From contig SSGH01000008.1 in NCBI GenBank assembly GCA_008015835.1, positions 1 to 64,000 of the forward strand: DNA of 64,000 nt, in the 5' to 3' direction. The stretch is from Lysobacter sp. GTDB lineage: Bacteria > Pseudomonadota > Gammaproteobacteria > Xanthomonadales > Xanthomonadaceae. The notes under the pieces were generated by a model, which searched no databases, was not told the origin of the DNA, and was given only the letters and a program-made list of their open reading frames with translations. Position numbers and translations under genes: made by a program. This document shows, in pieces, positions 7,601 through 16,579 of the stretch (its first letter is position 1; every line of letters starts with the position of its first letter).

Positions 7601-9769
7601 ATGACGTCGACGCGCCCTCCGCCTCGGGCCGCACGGGCGGCGTCCGCCGCGCCGCGCGCCGCCGCTAAACCGCTCGCGTCGGGCGCTCCGGCGCGCACGC
7701 CGCTGACCGTACTCGGCGGCGTCGGCGAAAAAGTCGCGGAAAAACTCGCGGCGCGCGGGTTGATGACGCTGCAGGACCTGTGGTTCTACTTGCCGCGTCA
7801 GTACGAAGATAGGACGCGCGTGATGCCGATTCGCGGCTTGACGCCGGGGTTGGCCGCGCAAATCGAAGGCCGCGTCGAAGCGGTGGAGCGCGGGTTTCGC
7901 TATCGCCCGATGCTGCGCGTCGCGCTCGGCGACGACTCCGGCGCCACCCTCGTGCTGCGGTTTTTCCACTTCCGTTCGCAGCAAGTCGCGCAGTTCTCGC
8001 CCGGCGCGCGCATACGCGCCTACGGCACGCCGCGTCCCGGGCAATATGGCTTGGAAATCGTGCATCCGAGCTATCGCGTGCTGGGCGAGCACGACGACGC
8101 CGGTTTGAGCGATCGACTCGATCCGATCTATCCCGCGATCGACGGCGTGGGGCCGGCGGTGCTGCGCAAGCTCATCGATCAAGCCTTGAAGCGCTTGCCC
8201 GACGATGCCGCGCTGGAACTGCTGCCGGCGGCGGCGATGGCGAACGAACCGTTGTGCCAGGGCTTGCCGTCGCTGCGCGATGCGCTGCTCACGTTGCATC
8301 GCCCGCCGCAGCACAGCGATTTGACGTCGCTGCAGGCCGGCAAGCACCCCGCGCAGCGTCGCTTGGCGATGGAGGAATTGCTCGCGCATCACTTGAGCCT
8401 GCGTCGGCAGCGCATCGCCGTGCAGTCGCAATCCGCGCCGGCGTTGACCGGCGCGCGCTTGGCGAAGCGTTTGGAAGCCGCATTGCCGTTCGCGTTGACC
8501 GCGGCGCAGCGGCGCGTGTTCGCGGAGATTCGCGGCGATCTGGCCAAACCCGTGCCGATGCTGCGGCTGGTGCAGGGCGATGTGGGCAGCGGCAAGACCG
8601 TGGTCGCGGCGTTGGCCGCGTTGGCGGCGATCGAGCAGGGCAAACAAGCGGCGCTGATGGCGCCGACCGAATTGTTGGCCGAGCAGCATCTGAATAACGT
8701 GCGCGCCTGGCTGGAGCCGCTGGGCGTGCGCGTCGCGTGGCTGGCGGGCAAAGTCACCGGCCGCGCGCGTCGCGACGCGCTGGCCGAAGTCGCCGACGGC
8801 GTCGCGCAGTTCGTCGTCGGTACGCACGCCTTGATGCAAGAAGGCGTGATCTTCAAGAATTTGGCGCTGGCGATCGTCGACGAACAGCATCGCTTCGGCG
8901 TGCATCAGCGCTTGGCGTTGCGCGACAAAGGCCAAGCCGGCGGCGGCGTGCCGCATCAGTTGGTGATGACCGCGACGCCGATCCCGCGCACGCTGGCGAT
9001 GGCCGCCTACGCGGATTTGGACGTCTCCGCGATCGACGAACTGCCGCCCGGCCGCACGCCGGTGCAAACCGTCGTGCTGAGCGCGGAGCGTCGGCCGGAA
9101 TTGATCGAACGCATCCGCGCCGCCTGCGCGGAGGGCCGGCAGGCGTATTGGGTGTGCACGCTGATCGACGAAAGCGACGAAGTGGTCGCGCAGGCCGCGC
9201 AGACCGCGTTCGATCAGTTATCCGCGGCGCTGCCGGAATTGCGCGTGGGATTCGTGCACGGGCGCATGAAGCCCGCGCAGAAGCAGGCGACGATGCGCGC
9301 GTTCAAAGACGCGGACATCGACCTGTTGGTGGCGACCACGGTGATCGAGGTCGGCGTGGACGTGCCGAACGCCTCGCTGATGGTAGTCGAAAACGCGGAG
9401 CGACTGGGGTTGGCGCAATTGCACCAATTGCGCGGACGCGTCGGCCGCGGCAGCGCGGCTTCGAATTGCGTGCTGTTGTATCAGCCGCCGCTGTCGCAGA
9501 TGGCGCGGCAACGCTTGGCGACCATGCGCGAAACCAACGACGGTTTCGTGATCGCCGAAAAAGACTTGGAATTGCGCGGCCCGGGCGAATTGCTCGGCAC
9601 GCGGCAAACGGGTCTGGCCGCGTTCCGCATCGCCGAACTCGGCCGCGACGCCGCGCTGCTGCCGACGGTGCAGCGCCTGGGCGAAGCGCTGCTGCGCGAT
9701 GCGCCCGATGCGGCCGAACGCATCACCGAACGTTGGATCGGCGGCGCCGCGCGTTACGCGAGCGCGTGA
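7601..9769 (+). CDS. recG: ATP-dependent DNA helicase RecG
   Basis: A 722-residue branched-DNA helicase that remodels stalled forks and Holliday junctions. An Arg/Ala-rich N-terminal tail (about 35 residues) precedes the wedge domain (LGGVGEKVAEKLAARGL onwards). The helicase core shows Walker A QGDVGSGKTVVA near 325, the Walker B variant IVDEQHRFGVHQR near 425, VMTATPIPRTLA, and the C-terminal motifs ATTVIEVGVDVPNA and QLRGRVGRG. Length is slightly above the usual 690-700 because of the tail. It converges with the bigR-like gene, with only 21 nt between the stops. Confidence 0.97.
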   Translation: MTSTRPPPRAARAASAAPRAAAKPLASGAPARTPLTVLGGVGEKVAEKLAARGLMTLQDLWFYLPRQYEDRTRVMPIRGLTPGLAAQIEGRVEAVERGFRYRPMLRVALGDDSGATLVLRFFHFRSQQVAQFSPGARIRAYGTPRPGQYGLEIVHPSYRVLGEHDDAGLSDRLDPIYPAIDGVGPAVLRKLIDQALKRLPDDAALELLPAAAMANEPLCQGLPSLRDALLTLHRPPQHSDLTSLQAGKHPAQRRLAMEELLAHHLSLRRQRIAVQSQSAPALTGARLAKRLEAALPFALTAAQRRVFAEIRGDLAKPVPMLRLVQGDVGSGKTVVAALAALAAIEQGKQAALMAPTELLAEQHLNNVRAWLEPLGVRVAWLAGKVTGRARRDALAEVADGVAQFVVGTHALMQEGVIFKNLALAIVDEQHRFGVHQRLALRDKGQAGGGVPHQLVMTATPIPRTLAMAAYADLDVSAIDELPPGRTPVQTVVLSAERRPELIERIRAACAEGRQAYWVCTLIDESDEVVAQAAQTAFDQLSAALPELRVGFVHGRMKPAQKQATMRAFKDADIDLLVATTVIEVGVDVPNASLMVVENAERLGLAQLHQLRGRVGRGSAASNCVLLYQPPLSQMARQRLATMRETNDGFVIAEKDLELRGPGELLGTRQTGLAAFRIAELGRDAALLPTVQRLGEALLRDAPDAAERITERWIGGAARYASA

Positions 9770-9790
9770 GGGCGACGGCGCGCTGGCGCC

Positions 9791-10147
9791 TCAACACTCT
9801 CGGCGTTCGCCTTCGGGCGGCAATGGGCAATACGCATCGTGCAGCGCTTCGATCACGCGATGCACCGGGCCGTCGGCGACCGAGTAGTACACGTTCTGCG
9901 ATTCGCGGCGCGTGCGCACCAGCCCGCCGTCGCGCAGCACCGCCAAGTGCTGCGACAGCGCCGATTGGCTGAGCTCGATCTGCGCATTCAATTCGCCGAC
10001 GGTCTTCTCGCCGTCGATCAAGATGCACATCACCCGCAGCCGCTGCGGATTCGACAGCGCTTTCAGCAAATCCGCGGCTTCTTCCGCGCGCGCCTGCATC
10101 TGCGCGCCCAGCGAGACGTCGGCGATAGTCGTATCCGTCGTCGTCAT
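9791..10147 (-). CDS. bigR: ArsR-family persulfide-sensing repressor (BigR/SqrR type)
   Basis: A 118-residue winged-helix repressor: LSNPQRLRVMCIL, then the recognition helix region LSQSALSQHLAVLRDGGLV and the wing RESQNVYYSV. Two cysteines at C41 and C107 sit where SqrR of Rhodobacter capsulatus has its redox pair (C41/C107); BigR proteins have C42/C108. In that family a polysulfide bridge between them releases the operator. Classical arsenic-sensing motifs such as ELCVCDL are absent. The gene overlaps the rhodanese stop by 4 nt (ATGA), so it is translationally coupled as second gene of that transcript. The divergent SQR gene completes the typical regulon. The inducer is inferred, not shown. 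Confidence 0.88.
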   Translation of the reverse strand: MTTTDTTIADVSLGAQMQARAEEAADLLKALSNPQRLRVMCILIDGEKTVGELNAQIELSQSALSQHLAVLRDGGLVRTRRESQNVYYSVADGPVHRVIEALHDAYCPLPPEGERREC

Positions 10148-10536
10148 GCGCCGCCCTCCCGTTCGCCGCCGTGCTCGATCCAGCGCAGCCAGCCGCCGGC
10201 CAAGGACAGCGGCCGCTCGAATCCCATGCGCATGAGCGCTTCCGCCGCAAGCGCCGAACGCCCGCCAGTGCGGCAGTAGAGGATCACCGCTTCGCGACGA
10301 TGCGAGAGCGTCGGGTCGGTCTTGGCGTTCACCGCGGGGTGTCCGTCCACCTGGAACTCCAGCACCCCGCGCGGAATGTTCACCGCGCCGGGCAGATGGC
10401 CTTCGGCGAATTCCTGCGGTTCGCGCACGTCGATAACCGGCGTTCCCGAGGCCTGCAGGGCCCGCAGACGGGCGGGATCGATTTCCTCGACGACGGCGCG
10501 GGCCTGGGCGACGAGATCCTGGGCGGTGTAGGACAT
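10144..10536 (-). CDS. Single-domain rhodanese sulfurtransferase
   Basis: Predicted 130-residue cytosolic sulfurtransferase that carries sulfane sulfur as a cysteine persulfide. It has the family motifs VIDVREPQEFAEGHLPGAVNIPRG and the catalytic loop YCRTGGRS, with the cysteine that would be persulfidated. The ATG at 10536 follows AGGAG at normal spacing; the 12-codon upstream extension has no such support. The gene is first in a minus-strand operon with the BigR-type repressor. It is divergent from the sulfide:quinone oxidoreductase across a shared operator region, so it probably acts on sulfur made by that enzyme. Confidence 0.92.
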   Translation of the reverse strand: MSYTAQDLVAQARAVVEEIDPARLRALQASGTPVIDVREPQEFAEGHLPGAVNIPRGVLEFQVDGHPAVNAKTDPTLSHRREAVILYCRTGGRSALAAEALMRMGFERPLSLAGGWLRWIEHGGEREGGA

Positions 10537-10557
10537 GGCGGGCTCCTGTGGGGACGG

Positions 10558-10586
10558 TTGACAGTGTACCAAACTCTAATTAAGAT
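10558..10586 (+). promoter_or_regulatory. Promoter for the sqr-RND-trxC operon
   Basis: A perfect -35 TTGACA (10558-10563), a 17-nt spacer and TAAGAT (10581-10586; 4 of 6 to consensus). The proposed start would lie in or next to the dyad at 10589-10601, a normal place for repressor binding. Confidence 0.7.
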
Positions 10587-10610
10587 AAATCTAATTTAGA
10601 TAATTCGCAA
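10582..10610 (-). promoter_or_regulatory. Promoter for the rhodanese-bigR operon
   Basis: On the minus strand TTGCGA (10610-10605), 17 nt, then TATCTT (10587-10582). It overlaps the plus-strand promoter face to face. The dyad at 10589-10601 lies inside its spacer, so one bound repressor could close both promoters. Confidence 0.55.
10589..10601. promoter_or_regulatory. Candidate BigR/SqrR operator
   Basis: ATCTAATTTAGAT is a perfect 6+1+6 dyad in an AT-rich patch that stands out from the GC-rich surroundings. A second, imperfect dyad (TCTAATTAAGA) lies about 14 nt to the left. The site overlaps both divergent promoters, as expected for an ArsR-family repressor. Binding is inferred. Confidence 0.65.
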
Positions 10611-10641
10611 TTACAGTCGCAAGTCCACTTGGGAGGGTGCC

Positions 10642-11913
10642 ATGAGCGATATCGTCGTGATCGGGGCGGGTTTGAGCGGGATGAGCGCGGCTTACGAGCT
10701 GCGGGAGTTTTTGGGTAAAGGCCACCGGATCGTGGTGGTCGGCGACAGCGAGCGGTTCAGCTTCACGCCGTCGAACCCGTGGGTGGCGGTCGGTTGGCGC
10801 AAGCCGCACGACATCACGTTGAAAGCCGGGGATCACCTGACCAAGAAGGGCATCGAATTCCGCGCGGACGGCGTGGCCAAGATCGACGCCGACGGGCATC
10901 GGGTGGTGACCGGCGACGGCACCGAGCTCGGTTACGACTATCTGCTGATCTGCACCGGCCCGAAGCTCGCCTTCGACGAGGTGCCCGGCAGCGGCCCGGA
11001 CGGCGGCCACACCCAGTCGGTCTGCACCACGCCGCACGCCCAACATGCCTGGGACGCGTATCAAGAATTCTTGAAGGCCCCCGGCCCGATCGTGGTCGGC
11101 GCGATGGCCGGCGCCAGTTGTTTCGGCCCGGCCTACGAATTCGCGATGATCCTCGACGCCGACCTGCGCAAGCGCAAATTGCGCGACAAAGTGCCGATGA
11201 CCTTCGTCACCAGCGAGCCGTACATCGGCCATATGGGCTTGGGCGGCGTCGGCGATTCGAAAGGCATGATGGAGTCGGAACTGCGGCAGCGTCACATCAA
11301 GTGGATCACCAACGCGAAAGTCAAAGACGTGCAGCCCGGCGAGATGCACGTCGTCGAACACGACGACAAGGCGCAACCGACGAAAGAACATGCGCTGCCG
11401 TTTCTGTATTCGATGATGCTGCCGGCGTTCCGCGGCGTGGATGTGGTCGCGGCCGTCGAAGGCCTGTGCAACCCGCGCGGCTTCGTGATCGTCGATAAGC
11501 ATCAGCGCAGCCCGAAATATCCGCGCATTTTCGCCGCGGGCGTCTGCGTGGCGATTCCGCCGGTGGAGGCGACCCCGATTCCGACCGGTGCGCCGAAGAC
11601 CGGTTTCATGATCGAATCGATGGTGACCACCATCGTGCGCAATATCCGCGCCGAAATGAAAGGCGAAGCGCCCACGTTCGAAGGCACCTGGAATGCTGTG
11701 TGTCTCGCCGATATGGGCGACACCGGCGCCGCGTTCGTCGCCTTGCCGCAGATTCCGCCGCGCAACGTCACCTGGACGAAGATCGGCAAGTGGGTGCACT
11801 TGGCGAAGATCGCGTTCGAAAAATACTTTCTGTACAAGATGCGCAACGGCACCAGCGAGCCGATCTACGAGAAATACGTGCTCAGCGCGCTCGGGATCGA
11901 ACGCTTGAAGTGA
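10642..11913 (+). CDS. sqr: Sulfide:quinone oxidoreductase
   Basis: A 423-residue flavoprotein predicted to oxidise sulfide to sulfane sulfur and pass electrons to the quinone pool at the inner membrane. It has an N-terminal FAD motif VVIGAGLSGMSAAYEL. Three cysteines sit in SQR-like contexts: C128 (SVCTTPHAQHAW), C160 (GASCFGPAYE) and C302 (FAAGVCVAIPP). The quinone/FAD segment PTGAPKTGFMIESM and a C-terminal amphipathic region (WVHLAKIAFEKYFLYKM) follow. Three redox cysteines distinguish it from NADH dehydrogenase 2. An AGGGTG ribosome binding site precedes the ATG. It leads a plus-strand operon and is divergent from rhodanese-bigR. Confidence 0.92.
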   Translation: MSDIVVIGAGLSGMSAAYELREFLGKGHRIVVVGDSERFSFTPSNPWVAVGWRKPHDITLKAGDHLTKKGIEFRADGVAKIDADGHRVVTGDGTELGYDYLLICTGPKLAFDEVPGSGPDGGHTQSVCTTPHAQHAWDAYQEFLKAPGPIVVGAMAGASCFGPAYEFAMILDADLRKRKLRDKVPMTFVTSEPYIGHMGLGGVGDSKGMMESELRQRHIKWITNAKVKDVQPGEMHVVEHDDKAQPTKEHALPFLYSMMLPAFRGVDVVAAVEGLCNPRGFVIVDKHQRSPKYPRIFAAGVCVAIPPVEATPIPTGAPKTGFMIESMVTTIVRNIRAEMKGEAPTFEGTWNAVCLADMGDTGAAFVALPQIPPRNVTWTKIGKWVHLAKIAFEKYFLYKMRNGTSEPIYEKYVLSALGIERLK

Positions 11914-11977
11914 CGCGCGACGCGATGCCCGCTCTCTCCCCCCGATGCGATGGCGCATGCGCGCCGAGGAGTTTTTC

Positions 11978-12181
11978 ATGAATCTCGACCGTGCCGTGAT
12001 GGCGTTCGCCGGAACGATGATCTTCGTCAGCCTGGCCTTGACCCACTTCGTCTCGCCGATGTGGTGGTGGTTCACGGCGTTCATCGGCCTTAATCTGCTG
12101 CAGGCCAGCGTCACCGGCTTCTGCCCGGCGGCGATCGTCTTCAAGAAACTCGGAGTGTCCAGCGGATGCGCGTTCAAGTGA
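11978..12181 (+). CDS. Small DUF2892-type inner membrane protein
   Basis: A 67-residue protein with two hydrophobic segments: AVMAFAGTMIFVSLALTHF and WWWFTAFIGLNLLQASV. They are followed by the conserved tail TGFCPAAIVFKKLGV. This is the YgaP-type membrane module (DUF2892), often found beside or fused to rhodaneses and in BigR regulons. The FCPA cysteine in a short turn is the family hallmark. The start at 11978 follows GAGGAG; upstream in-frame codons lack such support. It overlaps the next gene by 16 nt, so the two are probably translationally coupled. Confidence 0.82.
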   Translation: MNLDRAVMAFAGTMIFVSLALTHFVSPMWWWFTAFIGLNLLQASVTGFCPAAIVFKKLGVSSGCAFK

Positions 12182-13296
12182 GAAATGTCGGTCGGGCGAA
12201 CGCCGTGTTGCGATGGGTCGCGATCTCGGCGGTCGGACTGAGTGTGGCCGCCTGCGGCGGCGACGAGAAAACCGCCGCGCCCACGCCGCTGCCTGCGCTC
12301 GAGACGTTCGTGGTGTCGGCGAACGCCGCGGGTGCCGCGCGCCGTTGGGACGGCACGGTGGAAGCCGTGCGCGAAGCGGCGCTGTCGGCGCAGACCAGCG
12401 GTCGCGTCGCCTCGGTGGCGGTGGACGTGAACGATCGCGTCGCCGCCGGCCAAGTGCTGCTGCGCTTGACCGTGGTGGAACAACAGGCGGGCGTCGACGC
12501 CGCGCGCGCGCAGTTGCGCGCGACCGAAGCGTCCGCGGCCGAAGCCGAGCGGCAGTACCAACGCTTCGCCGCGCTGGCGAAAGATAAATTCGTATCGAAC
12601 GCGCAGGTCGATCAAGCCCGCGCCGCGCGCGACGCCGCCTTCGCCGCGCGCGATGCCGCGCGCGCGCAGCTCGCCGCCGCGGGGCAGGGCGCCGACTACA
12701 CGGTCGTGCGCGCGCCGTACGCGGGTGTCGTGGCCGCGCGCCACGTGGAGCCGGGCGAAACCGTCGGCCCCGGTCAGCCGCTGATGACCGTGTATTCGCC
12801 CGACGAATTGCGGATCGAATTGAATCTGCCGCAGTCCGACGCCGATGCGGTACGGGTCGCGCCGAGCGCGCGCGTACGCTTCGACGACGGCCGTACCGTG
12901 GATGCGCGTCAGGTCGTGGTGTATCCCAGCGCCGATCCGATCAGCCACAGCGTCGTCGTGCGCGTGCTGTTGCCGGCGATGGCGACGCCGGTCGCGCCGG
13001 GCACCACCGCGAGCGTGACTTTCGCCGTCGCCGCGACCGAGCGCGTGTTGCGCGTGCCGCAGAGCGCCATCGCGCGCCGCGGCGAATTGACCGGCGTGTA
13101 CGTGTTGAAAGACGGTCGCTTGTTCTTGCGGCAAGTGCGATTGGGCGAGCGCGATGGCGACTCGGTCGAAGCGCTGTCGGGCGTGAACCCCGGCGATGCC
13201 GTGGTGCGCGATCCGCTGGCGGCCACCACCGCGTTGGCCGCGCAGCGTCGCGCGGGCGAGGGACAGAACGCTCCGCAGGACGGCAAGCATGAGTGA
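12166..13296 (+). CDS. RND efflux periplasmic adaptor (membrane fusion lipoprotein)
   Basis: A 376-residue HlyD/AcrA-type adaptor linking an inner-membrane RND pump to an outer-membrane channel. A lipoprotein signal ends at the lipobox SVAAC. The lipoyl half-motifs (QTSGRVASVAVDVNDRVAAGQ and APYAGVVAARHVEPGETVGPG) flank an Ala/Arg-rich alpha-hairpin (about residues 105-175). A beta-barrel and membrane-proximal domain follow. The start overlaps the DUF2892 gene and the stop overlaps the pump ATG by 8 nt. No outer-membrane factor gene is nearby, so a TolC-like channel must come from elsewhere. Confidence 0.93.
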   Translation: MRVQVRNVGRANAVLRWVAISAVGLSVAACGGDEKTAAPTPLPALETFVVSANAAGAARRWDGTVEAVREAALSAQTSGRVASVAVDVNDRVAAGQVLLRLTVVEQQAGVDAARAQLRATEASAAEAERQYQRFAALAKDKFVSNAQVDQARAARDAAFAARDAARAQLAAAGQGADYTVVRAPYAGVVAARHVEPGETVGPGQPLMTVYSPDELRIELNLPQSDADAVRVAPSARVRFDDGRTVDARQVVVYPSADPISHSVVVRVLLPAMATPVAPGTTASVTFAVAATERVLRVPQSAIARRGELTGVYVLKDGRLFLRQVRLGERDGDSVEALSGVNPGDAVVRDPLAATTALAAQRRAGEGQNAPQDGKHE

Positions 13297-16200
13297 GCGC
13301 AACGCGCCCGCGCTCGGCCTGTCCGGGCGTCTCGCCAAAACCTTCCAGGCCAATCCGCTGACGCCGATTCTGGCGCTGCTGGGATTGTTGCTGGGTTTCG
13401 TCGCGGTCGCGATCACGCCGCGCGAGGAAGAGCCGCAGATCGACGTGACCATGGCGAACGTGTTCGTGCCGTTCCCCGGCGCGTCCGCGCGCGACGTCGA
13501 ACAGGTGGTGAGTTATCCGCTGGAACAGAAACTCTCCGAGATCGAAGGCGTCAAACACGTCTACTCGATCAGCCGTCCCGGCATGGCGGTGCTGACGGTC
13601 GAATACACCGTCGGCGTGGAGCGCCAACCGGCGATCGTGCGTCTGTACAACCAGGTGTTTTCCAACGCCGATTGGATTCCGCCGAACGCGGGCATCGGCC
13701 AGCCGTTGATCAAGCCCAAAGGCATCGACGACGTGCCGGTGATGGCGTTGACGCTGTGGTCCGAGAGCGCCGACGCCGAACAGTTGGCTGCGGTCGCGCG
13801 TTCGCTGGAAACCGAACTCAAGCGCGTGCCCGGCACCCGCGATGTGTACACCATCGGCGCGCCTGATCGCGTCGTCGCAGTGACGCTGGATCCCGCGCGT
13901 CTTGCCGCGTTCGGGTTGTCGGTGGGCGAGGTGGCGCAATCGCTGCAGGCCGCGAACGTGGTGCGCCATGTCGGCGAGCGCGTCGGCGGCGACGATGCGG
14001 CGCGACCGCGCGCCACGCCGGTCAGCGCCGGTCGCTTTCTCGCCGACCGCGACGACGTGGCGAATTTGATTCTCGGCGTACACGCCGGCAAACCGGTGAA
14101 ATTGATCGATGTGGCCGATGTGCGCGCGGGCGGCGATGTGCCGTCGAGTTATGTCTGGCACGCCGCGCCGGCCTCGCGCGGCGGTCCCGCGACGGGCGTC
14201 GCCCCCGCGGTGACGATCGCGATCGCGAAGAAACCCGGCAGCAATGCCGCCGACATCACCACCGCGATCGCCGAGCGCGTCGATGCGTTGCGCGGGCAGG
14301 CGATCCCGGACGGCATCCACGTCGAAACCACGCGCGATTACGGCCAGACCGCCAGCGATAAGGCGCAGAAGCTGATCCAGAAGCTGATGTTCGCGACGAT
14401 GTCGGTGGTGCTGCTGGTGTTGTTCACGCTGGGCCGGCGCGAAGCCTTGGTGGTCGGTTCGGCGGTGGTGTTGACGCTGGCGGCCACGTTGTTCGCGTCG
14501 TGGGCGATGGGGTTCACGCTCAACCGCGTGTCGCTGTTCGCGCTGATTTTCTCGATCGGTATTTTGGTCGACGACGCCATCGTGGTGGTCGAGAACATCC
14601 ATCGCCACATGGCGCGCGGCGGCAAGACTTTGCTCGAAGCGATTCCGCCGGCCGTGGACGAAGTGGGCGGCCCGACGATTCTCGCCACCTTCACCGTGAT
14701 CGCGGCGCTGCTGCCGATGGCGTTCGTCAGCGGCCTGATGGGGCCGTACATGCGGCCGATTCCGATCAACGCCTCCGCCGGCATGGTGCTGTCGCTCGCG
14801 ATTGCCCTGGTGGTGACGCCATGGCTGTCGTACAAACTGCTGAAGCCGCATGCGCACGCGAATCACGACGCGCATGGCGAAACGAAGTCCGGTGCCGAAG
14901 GCCACGACGCGCCGGCCGAAACCCGTTTGCATCGTTTCTTTTCGCGAGTGATGCGCCCGTTCCTGTCCGGCCCGCAAGCGCCGAAACGTCGCGTCTGGCT
15001 GTTCGCGGGCATGATCGCTGCGGTCGGCTTGTCCGCCAGCCTCGCGGTGTTCCAGCTCGTCGTGCTGAAGATGCTGCCGTTCGACAACAAGTCGGAGATT
15101 CAGGTCGTCGTCGATATGCCCGAAGGCGCGACGCTCGAAACCACCGACGCGCTGCTCGGCGAATTGGCGGCGAAAGTGGCCGAATTCCCGGAAGTGCTCC
15201 ACGTTCAAGGCTACGCCGGCACCTCCGCGCCGATCAACTTCAACGGATTGGTGCGGCAATATTTTTTGCGCAGCGGCGCGAACGTCGGCGACCTGCAGGT
15301 GAACTTGGTCGACAAGCACGACCGTCATCGCAAGAGTCACGACATCGCGCGCGCGATGCGTCCGTCGCTGGATGCGCTGGGGCGTCGCTACGGCGCATCG
15401 GTGAAAGTGGTGGAAGTGCCGCCCGGGCCGCCGGTGTTGGCGCCGCTGGTCGCCGAGATCTACGGTCCGGATTACCCGCGCAGCCGCGAGATCGCGCGAG
15501 CGCTCGAAGCGCGCATGCGCAAGACCGAAGGGCTGGTCGATATCGACACCACGGTCGAAGCCGATAGCCCGCGCGAAGTGCTGGTGGTCGATCGCGACCG
15601 CGCGACGCGCCTGGGCGTGGATCAATCCACGATCGCCAACACGCTGGCCGCGGCCGTCGGCGGTTACGACGCCACGTATGTGCAGGACGGCGTGTCGCGT
15701 CGCCCGAAACCCGTGCGCCTGCGCACGCCGGTCGCTGCGCAGGCGAGTCTGGATCGCATGCTCGCGTTGACGGTGAAAACCGCGCAGGGCCGCAACGTGG
15801 CGCTCTCGGAAGTGGTGAAGGTCGAACGCGCGTCGTGGGACGGCGCGATCCATCACAAGGATCTGTTGCCGGTGGTGTACGTGATGGCCGACGAAGCCGG
15901 CGAACTCGACAGCCCGCTCTACGGCATGTTCGACGTGGTCGGGCAAGTCGGCGACGGCGCGATGGATCCCAAGCTCACCAACGGCGGGCCGCTCGAACAG
16001 TTCTTCATCCGCCAACCCACGCAGACCGACGGGTTCGCGATCAAATGGGACGGCGAGTGGCAGATCACCTACGAAACCTTCCGCGACATGGGCATCGCCT
16101 ACGCGGCCGGTCTGGTGCTGATTTATTTGTTGATCGTGGCGCAGTTCCGCAGTTATCTGGTGCCGCTGATCATCATGGCGCCGATTCCGATGACCGTGAT

Positions 16201-16579
16201 CGGCGTGATGCCCGGGCATGCGCTGCTGGGCGCGCAGTTCACGGCGACGTCGATGATCGGCATGATCGCGCTGGCCGGCATCATCGTGCGCAATTCCATT
16301 CTGCTGGTCGATTTCATCAACCAAGCGGTGGCGGAAGGGCGCTCGCACGAGGATGCGGTGATCGAAGCCTGCGCCGTGCGCGCGCAACCGATCGCGTTGA
16401 CCGCGGCGGCGGCGATGCTGGGCGCGTTCTTCATTCTGGACGACCCGATTTTCAACGGGCTGGCCGTCTCGTTGATCTTCGGCATTCTGGTCAGTACCGT
16501 GTTGACGCTGGTCGTGATTCCGCTGCTGTACGAGATCTATCTGCGCCGCATGGCGGCGCGCAAGGAGACCGCCGCATGA
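13289..16579 (+). CDS. RND-family efflux pump permease
   Basis: A 1096-residue inner-membrane proton-driven pump of the AcrB/HAE superfamily. TM1 is near residues 20-40 (LTPILALLGLLLGFVAVAI). A first periplasmic loop (PFPGASARDVEQVVSYPLEQ) is followed by TM2-6, with SIGILVDDAIVVVENIHRH carrying the proton-relay acidic pair. A second periplasmic loop and TM7-12 follow (TSMIGMIALAGIIVRNSILLVDFINQA). The short form REEEPQIDV is typical of pumps that are neither AcrB nor CusA. The substrate cannot be read from sequence. Its place between sqr and trxC suggests export of a sulfur-stress product or a co-regulated toxicant. It overlaps trxC by 4 nt (ATGA). Confidence 0.93.
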   Translation: MSERNAPALGLSGRLAKTFQANPLTPILALLGLLLGFVAVAITPREEEPQIDVTMANVFVPFPGASARDVEQVVSYPLEQKLSEIEGVKHVYSISRPGMAVLTVEYTVGVERQPAIVRLYNQVFSNADWIPPNAGIGQPLIKPKGIDDVPVMALTLWSESADAEQLAAVARSLETELKRVPGTRDVYTIGAPDRVVAVTLDPARLAAFGLSVGEVAQSLQAANVVRHVGERVGGDDAARPRATPVSAGRFLADRDDVANLILGVHAGKPVKLIDVADVRAGGDVPSSYVWHAAPASRGGPATGVAPAVTIAIAKKPGSNAADITTAIAERVDALRGQAIPDGIHVETTRDYGQTASDKAQKLIQKLMFATMSVVLLVLFTLGRREALVVGSAVVLTLAATLFASWAMGFTLNRVSLFALIFSIGILVDDAIVVVENIHRHMARGGKTLLEAIPPAVDEVGGPTILATFTVIAALLPMAFVSGLMGPYMRPIPINASAGMVLSLAIALVVTPWLSYKLLKPHAHANHDAHGETKSGAEGHDAPAETRLHRFFSRVMRPFLSGPQAPKRRVWLFAGMIAAVGLSASLAVFQLVVLKMLPFDNKSEIQVVVDMPEGATLETTDALLGELAAKVAEFPEVLHVQGYAGTSAPINFNGLVRQYFLRSGANVGDLQVNLVDKHDRHRKSHDIARAMRPSLDALGRRYGASVKVVEVPPGPPVLAPLVAEIYGPDYPRSREIARALEARMRKTEGLVDIDTTVEADSPREVLVVDRDRATRLGVDQSTIANTLAAAVGGYDATYVQDGVSRRPKPVRLRTPVAAQASLDRMLALTVKTAQGRNVALSEVVKVERASWDGAIHHKDLLPVVYVMADEAGELDSPLYGMFDVVGQVGDGAMDPKLTNGGPLEQFFIRQPTQTDGFAIKWDGEWQITYETFRDMGIAYAAGLVLIYLLIVAQFRSYLVPLIIMAPIPMTVIGVMPGHALLGAQFTATSMIGMIALAGIIVRNSILLVDFINQAVAEGRSHEDAVIEACAVRAQPIALTAAAAMLGAFFILDDPIFNGLAVSLIFGILVSTVLTLVVIPLLYEIYLRRMAARKETAA

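Noticed and set aside
12941-16387. 1148-codon open frame antisense to the RND pump
   Set aside because: It lies wholly opposite the adaptor and pump genes, which have clear family motifs; composition is that of a GC-rich shadow frame.
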